Origin: Ectothiorhodospiraceae bacterium
Lineage (GTDB): Bacteria > Pseudomonadota > Gammaproteobacteria > HK1
NCBI GenBank assembly: GCA_024234875.1
Contig: JACKNM010000005.1
Location: forward strand, 1 to 64,000
Length of the DNA: 64,000 nt
Direction of reading: 5' to 3'
Below, one piece after another: positions 16,368 through 23,933 of the stretch. Made by a program: the position numbers and the translations under genes. Position 1 is the stretch's first letter; each line of letters starts with the position of its first letter. A model generated the notes under the pieces. That model made no database searches. It saw only the letters and a program-made list of their open reading frames with translations, and was not told where the DNA came from.

Positions 16368-17000
16368 TCAGCCGCCGAAGCGCCGGCGGAGCTCGGCCAC
16401 CTGGTCCGCGGTCAGGCACCGCGGATTGCGGCCGTGCAGTAGCAGGTAGAGCCGCGCCGTCTCCTCCAGCTCCTCGGTCGCGTACACCGCCGCCTCCAGC
16501 GTCTTGCCGGCGACCACCGGCCCGTGGTTCGCGAGCAGGACCGCGCTGTGCTTGCCGGCGAGGCCGCGCACCGCGTCGGCGAGGGTGAGGTCGCCCGGCG
16601 GATAGTAGGGGACCAGCGGCAGGGTGCCGATCCGCATCACGTAGTACGCGGTGAGCGGCGGCAGCACGTCGGCCGGGTCGACCTCCGGGAGGCAAGAGAC
16701 CGCCACCGAGTGGGTGGAGTGCAGGTGCACGATGGCGCCGGCGCCCGGGCGCTCGCCGTAGACCGCGGCGTGCAGGAACGACTCCTTCGACGGCGGGTCG
16801 CCGGCGAGCAGGTTGCCGGCGTCGTCGAGCTTCGAGATGCGCGCCGGGTCGAGACGTCCGAGGCAGGAGTTGGTCGGGGTGAGGAGCCAGCCGTCGTCGA
16901 CCCGCGCGCTGATGTTGCCCGAGCTTCCCGAGGTCAGCCCGCGGTCGAACAGCGACTTGCCGAGCAGCGTGATCTCCTCGCGCAGGCGCGACTCGTTCAT
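16368..17000 (-). CDS. otnC: 3-oxo-tetronate 4-phosphate decarboxylase (class II aldolase family)
   Basis: A 210-residue class II aldolase/adducin-domain protein. OtnC decarboxylates 3-oxo-tetronate 4-phosphate to dihydroxyacetone phosphate. Seen here: SGNISAR near residue 26, the acidic residue region PPSKESFLH, the metal ligands in VHLHSTHS and the third histidine in LLANHGPVV. The assignment to OtnC rather than fuculose or ribulose phosphate aldolases rests on its partner: the ATG at 17000 overlaps the stop codon of the adjacent otnK (ATGA). That pairing and the nearby otnI form the known threonate/erythronate catabolic set. Confidence 0.88.
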   Translation of the reverse strand: MNESRLREEITLLGKSLFDRGLTSGSSGNISARVDDGWLLTPTNSCLGRLDPARISKLDDAGNLLAGDPPSKESFLHAAVYGERPGAGAIVHLHSTHSVAVSCLPEVDPADVLPPLTAYYVMRIGTLPLVPYYPPGDLTLADAVRGLAGKHSAVLLANHGPVVAGKTLEAAVYATEELEETARLYLLLHGRNPRCLTADQVAELRRRFGG

Positions 17001-18265
17001 CGCACCATCCCGAGCGACTTGGCGAAGAAGTCGCGTCCGCCGAAGTTCCCGGACTTGAGCGCGAGTGCGATCGGCGGCTCGCCGAGGCTCACCGTCCACG
17101 GCACCCCGGGGTCGATCTGAGGGCCGATGCGTAGCCCGGTCACGCCGAGCGCGCCGACCACCGCGCCCGCGGTCTCTCCGCCGGCCACCACCAACTTGCG
17201 CACGCCCGCGGCCACCAGGCCCTGGGCGACCTTCGCCATCACCCCCTCGACCAGCGCGCCGGCGCGCTCGCGCCCGAGCGCGTCCTGCGCCGCCCGGACC
17301 GTCTCCGGGTCGGCGCTCGCGAAGACCAGCACCGGTCCCGCGTCGAGCTCACGGGTGGCGAAGGCGAGCGCCTCGCCGGCCACGTCCTCGCCCGCCGCGA
17401 CCGCCAACGGGTCGACCCGGAACGACGGCCGCTCGGCCCGCATCGCCTCGACCTGGCCGAGGGTCGCGCGCGAGCAGCTCCCCGCGAGCACCGCGCTCCG
17501 CCCGCCCACCGCGGGGAGTGCGTCCGCCGCCCCCTGTGCGGTGAGCAAACCCGCGCGTCGGAAGTTCGCCGGCAGGCCGAGCGCGATCCCCGAGCCGCCG
17601 GTGACCAGCGCCGTGTCAGCGAGCGCCTCGCCGATCACCTCGAGGTGGGCGTCCTCCAGCGCGTCGACCACCGCCAGGCGACAGCCGTCGGCGCGCAACT
17701 GGTCGAGAGCCTCGCGCACCGCACCGGCGCCGCGGGCGACCGCCGAGTACTGCACCAGTCCGACCTTGCTCCGGCTCTGCGCCTGCAGCACGCGGACGAG
17801 GTTCGCGTCGGTCATCGGGGTGAGCGGGTGGTTCTGCATCCCGCACTCGTTCAGCAGCACGTCGCCGACGAACAGATGCCCCTTGAAGATGGTCCGACCG
17901 GTCTCGGGGAAGGCGGGGCAGGCGATCGCGAGGTCCGCGCCGAGGGCGTCGAGCAGCGCCTCGGCCACCGGGCCGATGTTCCCCTTCGGCGTGGAGTCGA
18001 AGGTCGAGCAGTACTTGAAGAGGTACTGCCGCGCGCCGTTGCTCCGCAGCCACTCCAGCGCCGCCAGCGACTGGCTCACCGCCTCGGCCGGGTCGATGGT
18101 CCGGGACTTGAGCGCGACCACCACCGCGTCGACGTCGTCCGGCGCGTCGGCCTCGGTGGGTACGCCGATCAGCTGCACCGTGCGCATGCCACGGCGCACG
18201 AGGGTATTGGCCAGATCGGTGGCGCCGGTGAAATCGTCGGCGATGCAGCCAAGGAGAATCGACAT
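16997..18265 (-). CDS. otnK: 3-oxo-tetronate kinase (four-carbon acid sugar kinase family)
   Basis: A 422-residue kinase that phosphorylates 3-oxo-tetronate with ATP. Family marks: N-terminal GCIADDFTGATDLA, KYCSTFDSTPKGNIGPV, the segment ACPAFPETGRTIFKGHLFVGD, and C-terminal LVVAGGETAGAVV with GPQIDPGVPW. The length fits OtnK. Start at ATG 18265 with AAGGAGA upstream; a longer in-frame version would run through intergenic hairpins. Coupled to otnC by a four-base overlap. A TACAAT box 32 bases upstream suggests its own promoter, separate from otnI. Confidence 0.9.
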   Translation of the reverse strand: MSILLGCIADDFTGATDLANTLVRRGMRTVQLIGVPTEADAPDDVDAVVVALKSRTIDPAEAVSQSLAALEWLRSNGARQYLFKYCSTFDSTPKGNIGPVAEALLDALGADLAIACPAFPETGRTIFKGHLFVGDVLLNECGMQNHPLTPMTDANLVRVLQAQSRSKVGLVQYSAVARGAGAVREALDQLRADGCRLAVVDALEDAHLEVIGEALADTALVTGGSGIALGLPANFRRAGLLTAQGAADALPAVGGRSAVLAGSCSRATLGQVEAMRAERPSFRVDPLAVAAGEDVAGEALAFATRELDAGPVLVFASADPETVRAAQDALGRERAGALVEGVMAKVAQGLVAAGVRKLVVAGGETAGAVVGALGVTGLRIGPQIDPGVPWTVSLGEPPIALALKSGNFGGRDFFAKSLGMVR

Positions 18266-18296
18266 CTGGGTGGCTCGCTGGTCGGACCGGGCGGCC

Positions 18297-18302
18297 ATTG
18301 TA
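18297..18302 (-). promoter_or_regulatory. Candidate -10 box for otnK-otnC-molybdopterin dehydrogenase operon
   Basis: TACAAT on the minus strand, about 32 bases before the otnK ATG, in a GCTACAAT context shared with the CaiB-type gene. No convincing -35 hexamer is visible. Confidence 0.4.
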
Positions 18303-18342
18303 GCGGCACCCAGGGTCGGGGACCGGCTCCACCGCAGGCGGT

Positions 18343-18395
18343 GCCCCACCCCCGTCTGGTGCCCGGGTGGGGCGGGCGGCCACGGCGGGCCGCCC
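18343..18395 (-). terminator. Two adjacent G+C hairpins between otnI and otnK
   Basis: Stem 18343-18351 pairs with 18365-18373 (GCCCCACCC with GGGTGGGGC), and immediately beside it 18374-18381 pairs with 18388-18395 (GGGCGGCC with GGCCGCCC). They sit in the 203-base gap between the otnI stop and the otnK start, so they may end or attenuate transcription from otnI. No T tract follows. The rest of the gap holds only the otnK promoter candidate. Confidence 0.45.
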
Positions 18396-18468
18396 CCACC
18401 GGGTGCCGTCACGGCTCGCGCCATTCCTTCGGGGCGGGCCCCCGTGCCCGCCCGTCCCGGGTGACCGC

Positions 18469-19257
18469 TCAGCCCGCCGAACGCTCCCAGCTCCGCAGCC
18501 AGCCGAGGCCGGCCTCGGTCTCGCCGCGCGGGCGGTACTCGCAACCGATCCAGCCCTGGTAGCCCACCTCGTCGATGAGCCGGAACAGGTAGGGGTAGTT
18601 GATCTCGCCGACGTCGGGCTCGTGGCGCTCGGGCACCCCGGCGATCTGGATGTGGCGGGTGACGCCGGCGAGCTCGCGCACGTGCACCGCCAGGTCGCCC
18701 TCCATGATCTGGCAGTGGTAGAGGTCGAGCTGCAGGCCGAGAACCGGGCTGCCGACGGCCTCGATCGCGCGCACCCCGTCGGACTGGTAATTGATGAAAT
18801 AGCCCGGGATGTCGCGATTGTTGATCGGCTCGATCACCAGCTCGCGACCGGCGGCGGCGGCGCGCTCGGCGGCGAGCCTCAGGTTGCCGACGTAGACGTC
18901 GAACGCGCGCTCGCGCACCGCCGGGTCCGGCACGAGCCCCGCCATCACGTGCACCCGCGGGCAGTCGAGCGCCTCGGCGTACTCGAGCGCGCGGTCGACG
19001 CTCGCCGCGAACTCCGCCTCGCGGCCGGCGAGCGCCGCCATCCCGCGCTCGCCGGCCTCCCAGTTACCCGGCGGCAGGTTGAACAGGGCCTGGCTGAGCC
19101 CGTTGTCGCGCAGACGCCGCGCGATCTCCGCCGCCGGGTGCTCGTACGGGAACAGGAACTCGACGCCGGTGAACCCGGCGCGGGCGGCGCGCTCGAAGCG
19201 GTCGAGGAACGGCACCTCGGTGAACATCATGCTGAGGTTGGCGGCGAATCGGGGCAT
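18469..19257 (-). CDS. otnI: 3-oxo-tetronate isomerase / hydroxypyruvate isomerase family (TIM barrel)
   Basis: A 262-residue AP-endonuclease-2-type TIM barrel of the Hyi/OtnI group. Family marks: MPRFAANLSMMFTEVPF at the start, GVEFLFPYEHP, FNLPPGNW, the metal-ligand helix LVIEPIN, LQLDLYHCQIMEGDL and the end GWIGCEYRP. OtnI isomerises 2-oxo-tetronate to 3-oxo-tetronate, feeding OtnK; Hyi interconverts hydroxypyruvate and tartronate semialdehyde. I prefer OtnI because otnK and otnC lie directly downstream on the same strand, though separated by hairpins and a possible new promoter. It is divergent from the oxidoreductase gene at 19421. Confidence 0.87.
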   Translation of the reverse strand: MPRFAANLSMMFTEVPFLDRFERAARAGFTGVEFLFPYEHPAAEIARRLRDNGLSQALFNLPPGNWEAGERGMAALAGREAEFAASVDRALEYAEALDCPRVHVMAGLVPDPAVRERAFDVYVGNLRLAAERAAAAGRELVIEPINNRDIPGYFINYQSDGVRAIEAVGSPVLGLQLDLYHCQIMEGDLAVHVRELAGVTRHIQIAGVPERHEPDVGEINYPYLFRLIDEVGYQGWIGCEYRPRGETEAGLGWLRSWERSAG

Positions 19258-19420
19258 CGGTCGGATCTCCGGGCGAGGTCGCGGTATTGAATCGCGGCGG
19301 CGGCCCGGCCACAAGCGCGGCCGGATACCGGTCGCACGGTGACCGATGGCGGTGGAGCCTTTACCGCCCCGGTCTCGACGGTGTACCTTGCCGCTCGCCG
19401 GCGGGGGCCGGCGGCTGCCG

Positions 19421-20710
19421 ATGCACACACTTCTCTTTCTCGAGCCCGGGCACTTCCATGCCGCGCTGACCTTGCGCGAGGCGGGCCCGTGCGTCGACGA
19501 GACGGTCCACCTCTACGCCACGCCCGGACCCGAGCGCGACGCGTTCGTCGCGCTCGTCGAGGCATTCGCTCGGCGCGACGAGTCGCCGGCTCGCTGGCGG
19601 GTGGTCGTGCACGAGTCGGACGACCCGCTCGCAGCCCTGATCGCCGAGCGCCGCGGTGACGTCGTGGTCCTCGCCGGGCGCAACGCGGCCAAGCTCGAGA
19701 CCATCGCGAGGCTCCACGCGAGCGGTTTCAATGTCCTCGCCGACAAGCCCTGGCTGCTCGGGCTGGATGCGCTCGAGCACCTCGATGCCGTCACCGCCGG
19801 CCCGCCGCTCGCGATGGACATCATGACCGAGCGCTTCTTCGCGCTGGCGGCGGTTCGCCAGCGGCTGATCGGGGTCGACGCGGTGTTCGGCACGTTCGCG
19901 CTGGACGATCCCGCCCGACCCGCGATCGAGATGTCGCTCGTCCATCATCTGTGGAAGCGCGTCAACGGCGTCCCGTTGCGGCGCCCGCCGTGGTACTACG
20001 ACGTGGCCGTCCAGGGTGACGGGATGGTGGACATCCAATCGCATCTCGTCGATCAGGCGCAGTGGATGGTGCTCGGCGACGAGGCGCCGGACTTCGCTCG
20101 CGACGTGGTCATCGACGTGGCGCGCCGGTGGTCGACGCCGGTGCCCGAGGCCCTGTTTCGTGAGAGCACCGGTCGTGACTCCTTTCCCGCCGCGGTCCTG
20201 GGTCGGGTTCGCGACGGCACGCTCGAGCTGCCGTGCAACGGCGAGATCGCCTACCGCCTGCGCGGGGTGACGGTGCGCCAGCGCGCCGAGTGGCGGCAAC
20301 GCGAGCCGCAGGGGAGCGGTGACCAGCTCGCCACCGTGGTGCGCGGAACCCGCGCCGAGCTGGGCCTTCGGCTCGACGCGGAGACCGGCTTTCGCCCGCG
20401 CCTGACGGTGCGCCCGCGCCCCGGCGCCGCCATCGGACCGGCGCTCGCCGAGGCCTGCGCGGCGTGGGCCGCGGACGACCTGCCGGGCCTCGAATGTGTG
20501 GCCGACGACGAGGGCTGGCGGGTCTCGGTGCCGACCGCGCTCGACGGTGGTCACGAGAGCCGTTTCGTTCGGGTCCGCGATCAGTTCCTCGCGCTGGTCG
20601 ACGGTGCCGGCTACTCCCCGGCGCTCGCCGCGCGTATCCGCATGCGCTACACGCTGCTCGGCCACGCGCGCGAGCGCGCCCTGGAGGCGGAGGGCGCCGG
20701 CCGGTCGTGA
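19421..20710 (+). CDS. Gfo/Idh/MocA-type oxidoreductase with oxidoreductase C-terminal domain
   Basis: A 429-residue protein of the putative NAD(P)-dependent oxidoreductase group that carries a special C-terminal domain. Instead of a strict GxGxxG opening it begins MHTLLFLEPGHFHAALTL, as is usual in this subgroup. The DVVVLAGRNAAKLE and NVLADKPWLL segments correspond to the Rossmann end and the EKP-like motif (here ADKPW). DGMVDIQSHLVDQAQW and the Trp/Tyr-rich PPWYYD belong to the substrate domain. Substrate unknown; the divergent otn cluster suggests a sugar acid or its lactone. ATG 19421 was chosen over 19346 because the extension is Arg/Pro-rich and the family starts here. Confidence 0.75.
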   Translation: MHTLLFLEPGHFHAALTLREAGPCVDETVHLYATPGPERDAFVALVEAFARRDESPARWRVVVHESDDPLAALIAERRGDVVVLAGRNAAKLETIARLHASGFNVLADKPWLLGLDALEHLDAVTAGPPLAMDIMTERFFALAAVRQRLIGVDAVFGTFALDDPARPAIEMSLVHHLWKRVNGVPLRRPPWYYDVAVQGDGMVDIQSHLVDQAQWMVLGDEAPDFARDVVIDVARRWSTPVPEALFRESTGRDSFPAAVLGRVRDGTLELPCNGEIAYRLRGVTVRQRAEWRQREPQGSGDQLATVVRGTRAELGLRLDAETGFRPRLTVRPRPGAAIGPALAEACAAWAADDLPGLECVADDEGWRVSVPTALDGGHESRFVRVRDQFLALVDGAGYSPALAARIRMRYTLLGHARERALEAEGAGRS

Positions 20711-20809
20711 GTCCCGACGCCGCACCGATCTCGCCGTACCTTCCCGATCGCTCGCCCCCGGTGCCCGTGGCTCTGCGGCCGGCGTGCCTCGTTTGACAGG
20801 AGAACGACA

Positions 20810-21880
20810 ATGACCTGGCGTATCGGCCTCGTCGGCGCGGGGATGATCGCGCCCATCCACCGTGATGCCATCGCCGCCATCGCGGATGCCGAGCTGGTCG
20901 GCATCATGGACAACGGCAGCGGGCGAGGTCGTGCGCTGGCGCCCGACCTCGATGCGACCGGCGCCGACGATCTCGACGCGTTCGTCGCGCGCGACGACAT
21001 CGACGTCGTCGCGATCGCGAGCCCGAGCGGTGCACATCGCGACGCGGCGCTGCGCGCCGCCCGCGCCGGCAAGCACTGCATCGTCGAGAAACCGATGGAG
21101 ACGACGCCGGCACGGATCGACGAGATGATCGCGGCGCATCGCGAGGCGGGAACGGTGCTCGGTGGCATCTTCAACACGCGTTACACCGAGGGCGCGCAGC
21201 TACTGAGGCGCGCGGTGGAGCAGGGGCGGTTCGGCCGTATCACCTTCGCCTCCGCGGTCGGCCCCTGGTGGCGCGACCAGGCCTACTACGACAGCTCCGA
21301 GTGGCGGGGCACCTGGGCGCTGGACGGCGGTGGCGCGCTCATGAACCAGGGCATCCACTCGGTCGATCTGCTGCAGTGGGTGGTGGGTAGTCCGGTGAGG
21401 AGCGTGAGTGCGCGCACCGCGACCCTCGCGCATGACCGGGTCGAGGTCGAGGACACGGGGGCGGCGTGCCTCGAGTTCGACAACGGCGCGCTCGGCACCA
21501 TCGGCTGCACCACCAGCATGTGGCCCGGTCACTTCCGCACCATCACCGTCGCCGGTGACGCCGGCACCGCGGTGCTCGGCGACGGTGATCTCCTGTTCTG
21601 GCAGTTCCGCGACGAGACGGCCGACGACGATGCGATTCGCGCCGCGCGCCTGCGCCTGCCGGGTGCCGGCGTCGGTGCCTCGAATCCCTCCGCGGGCATC
21701 GATCCGCGCGGCCACCAACGCGCGTACGAGGAGTTCCTCCAGGCGGTGCGTGCTGGCACCACCCCGGTGGTCGACGGTCACGAGGCACGCAAGGCGGTCG
21801 CGATCATCTGCGCGATCTACGAGTCGGCGCGGCGCGGTGGCGCAGCGGTGGCGGTCGAGCACGGGCAGTCGGCGCGATGA
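20810..21880 (+). CDS. Gfo/Idh/MocA-family NAD(P)-dependent oxidoreductase
   Basis: A 356-residue sugar-type dehydrogenase. The Rossmann opening IGLVGAGMIAPIH, the SPSGAH turn, and the hallmark VEKPMETT are all present, and the catalytic-domain motif GGGALMNQGIHSVDLLQW contains the expected His. It probably oxidises a sugar or sugar acid at a secondary alcohol with NAD(P)+. AGGAGA lies seven bases upstream of the ATG, a strong site. The ATGA overlap with the MFS gene downstream and the related gene upstream suggest a three-gene operon divergent from otnI. Confidence 0.9.
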   Translation: MTWRIGLVGAGMIAPIHRDAIAAIADAELVGIMDNGSGRGRALAPDLDATGADDLDAFVARDDIDVVAIASPSGAHRDAALRAARAGKHCIVEKPMETTPARIDEMIAAHREAGTVLGGIFNTRYTEGAQLLRRAVEQGRFGRITFASAVGPWWRDQAYYDSSEWRGTWALDGGGALMNQGIHSVDLLQWVVGSPVRSVSARTATLAHDRVEVEDTGAACLEFDNGALGTIGCTTSMWPGHFRTITVAGDAGTAVLGDGDLLFWQFRDETADDDAIRAARLRLPGAGVGASNPSAGIDPRGHQRAYEEFLQAVRAGTTPVVDGHEARKAVAIICAIYESARRGGAAVAVEHGQSAR

Positions 21881-23208
21881 CCAGCACCACCGAGGCCGCG
21901 ACGAGCGAGCCCGCGTCCCCGCTCGCGCAGTCCCTGCGGGGCCGCCTCGCGCTGGCGCTCAACCAGCGCTTCTTCTACGGCTGGGCGATGCTCGGGGTGG
22001 GTGCGCTGGCGCTGTTCGGTAGCGGTGTCGGGCAGTCACACATCTTCAGCGTGTTCATCTCGCCGATCTCCGAGGACCTCGGCATCTCGCGCACCTCGGT
22101 GTCGACCGCCTACGCCGCCGCCACGTTGGTGGCCGCGTTCGGGCTGCCGTACACCGGTCGACTGGTGGATCGATTCGGGGTGCGCGCGGTGCTGGTCGGC
22201 ATCGCGGTGTTGCTCGGCTTCGCCGCCATCGGCTTCGCCAACGTCGGGGGCATGCTCGCCCTCGGGCTCGGTTTCGCGGCGCTGCGCTTCCTCGGCCAGG
22301 GCTCGTTGATGCTCTGCTGCAACAACCTGGTCTCGCAGTGGTTCAGCCGCAAGCGTGGGTTCGCGTTGTCGCTGATGGCGCTCGGCTTCGCGCTCAGCAT
22401 GGCGCTCCATCCGCCGTTCGCGCAGTGGCTCAACGCGAGCTTCGGCTGGCGTGGCGCATGGATGTGGCTCGCGGTGATCACGTGGCTGTTACTGCTCCCG
22501 CCGGTGCTGTTGCTGGTCATCCACAAACCCGAGGAGATCGGGCTCGAGCCGGACGGCAAGGCGGCCGAGGAGAGCGGTGACGCCGAGGAGCGCGCCCGTC
22601 ACTCCGCCCGAGCCGGGCTCACCCTCGCCCAGGCGCTGCGGACCTCGGCGTTCTGGGTGATCGCGTTCGGGCTGTCGACGCTCTCGATGCTGGTCACCGC
22701 GTTGTTCTTCCACCAGGTGTCGATCTTCGAGACGCAAGGGATCAGCCGCGAGATCGCGGCGCGCATCTTCCCGATCTCGGCGGTCACCATGGTGGCGGTG
22801 ATGCCGCTGTTCGGCCGCGCATTGGACCGCTTCCGCCCGCGCTGGGTGTTCGCGGTCGCGCTGCTGACGATGACGCTGTCGCTGGTGATGGTGACGTTCG
22901 TGCGCGATCTCACCACCGCCGTGGTGTACGCGATCGTGTTCGGCGTGAACAACGCCGCCATCCACACCCACTTCACGTTCATGTGGCCGCGCTTCTTCGG
23001 TCGCCGACACCTCGGCAGCATCCAGGGCGCGGGGCAGACCATCGCGGTGGTGGGGGCGTCGCTCGGGCCGCTTCCGTTCGGCATCGCGTTCGACCTCTAC
23101 GGGTCGTTCGAGGGTGCGCTGCTGCTGTTCGCGCTGCAGCCCCTGGTGGCGGCGGTGCTGGTCGTCTTCCTGCGCCCACCGCGGCTCGCCGACTACGCCG
23201 AGCAATGA
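21877..23208 (+). CDS. MFS transporter, oxalate/formate-antiporter-like organic anion carrier
   Basis: A 443-residue major facilitator with about twelve helices. The N terminus NQRFFYGWAMLGVGALALFGS and GQSHIFSVFISPISEDLGISRTSVSTAYAAATL are typical of the family branch that includes monocarboxylate and oxalate/formate-type carriers, followed by GRLVDRFGVRAVL between helices two and three. The ATG overlaps the stop of the oxidoreductase, so uptake of that enzyme's substrate is a reasonable role. A central cytoplasmic loop rich in Glu and Arg (about residues 225-245) separates the two halves. Confidence 0.88.
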   Translation: MTSTTEAATSEPASPLAQSLRGRLALALNQRFFYGWAMLGVGALALFGSGVGQSHIFSVFISPISEDLGISRTSVSTAYAAATLVAAFGLPYTGRLVDRFGVRAVLVGIAVLLGFAAIGFANVGGMLALGLGFAALRFLGQGSLMLCCNNLVSQWFSRKRGFALSLMALGFALSMALHPPFAQWLNASFGWRGAWMWLAVITWLLLLPPVLLLVIHKPEEIGLEPDGKAAEESGDAEERARHSARAGLTLAQALRTSAFWVIAFGLSTLSMLVTALFFHQVSIFETQGISREIAARIFPISAVTMVAVMPLFGRALDRFRPRWVFAVALLTMTLSLVMVTFVRDLTTAVVYAIVFGVNNAAIHTHFTFMWPRFFGRRHLGSIQGAGQTIAVVGASLGPLPFGIAFDLYGSFEGALLLFALQPLVAAVLVVFLRPPRLADYAEQ

Positions 23209-23278
23209 CCCGAGGCGACGACCGTCCCCGAGCGCCTGCCGTGCCGGCGCGCGGGCCAGCCCCGGTGGGGACGCTCGC

Positions 23279-23800
23279 TCAGCGGCTACTGCAGCTCTCG
23301 AGCCGCGTGCGCCAGGTGTCGGCCTGCGCCGGGTCCTTCGCCAGGCCGAGCTCGCCCTGCTCGTAGGCGCGCACGAGGCGGCGGACCGCGACGCAGTGCC
23401 CACCCTCGGCGCCCTTGCGGTACCACTCGAGCGCGTGGTCGTCGCCGAGCAGCGTCATCGTTCCGTCGCCCTTCTCCACCATGAGCCCCATGAAGCTCTG
23501 CGCGGTGTGGTAACCGCCCTCGGCGGCGCGCTTGATCCACTGCATGCCGATCCACTGGTCGAACTCGGCACCGCCGAGTCCGTACAGGTGCATGACCCCG
23601 ACGTGGTACTGAGCCCGGGCGTCACCGCCGTCGGCGAGCGGTTGGAATGCCGCCAGCGCCTTGGCATAGCCAGGGTGAGTCTGCTCGCCGGACTGACGCG
23701 CCTCGTCGAAGACGGCGAGCGCCTCGTCGTAGGTCTGGGCGCCGGCGAACGGCGCGCTGAGGGTGAGGACCGCAGTGACCAGGAGGTGCTTGACGTGCAT
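23279..23800 (-). CDS. SEL1-like repeat protein with signal peptide
   Basis: A 173-residue exported protein. Residues 1-22 are a Sec signal peptide ending in FAGAQ. Then SEL1-like (TPR-type helical) repeats follow: DARAQYHVGVMHLYGLGG, the next unit with WIKRAAEGGYHTAQSFMG, and WYRKGAEGGHCVAVRRLVRAYEQG. Such repeats usually mediate protein-protein contacts in the periplasm. Two Cys near the end could form a disulfide. It is convergent with the MFS gene and lies downstream of the amidohydrolase gene across a hairpin. Confidence 0.82.
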   Translation of the reverse strand: MHVKHLLVTAVLTLSAPFAGAQTYDEALAVFDEARQSGEQTHPGYAKALAAFQPLADGGDARAQYHVGVMHLYGLGGAEFDQWIGMQWIKRAAEGGYHTAQSFMGLMVEKGDGTMTLLGDDHALEWYRKGAEGGHCVAVRRLVRAYEQGELGLAKDPAQADTWRTRLESCSSR

Positions 23801-23827
23801 CGGACTCGATTTCCTCGGCTTGGTTGA

Positions 23828-23852
23828 CCGCCCCGAACCCATCTCGGGGCGG
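23828..23852 (-). terminator. Hairpin downstream of the amidohydrolase gene
   Basis: Perfect 9-bp stem (CCGCCCCGA with TCGGGGCGG) with a 7-base loop, in the 133-base gap between the amidohydrolase stop and the SEL1 gene start on the same strand. Probably a terminator or a 5' leader hairpin; there is no T run. Confidence 0.45.
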
Positions 23853-23933
23853 AGAGCGAGTCGCGGGACGACTGCGTCCAGCGCTCGAGCGGCGGTGGAG
23901 TCCGCGGGCGGCTCGGCCCGCGCCCCGGTGGTG

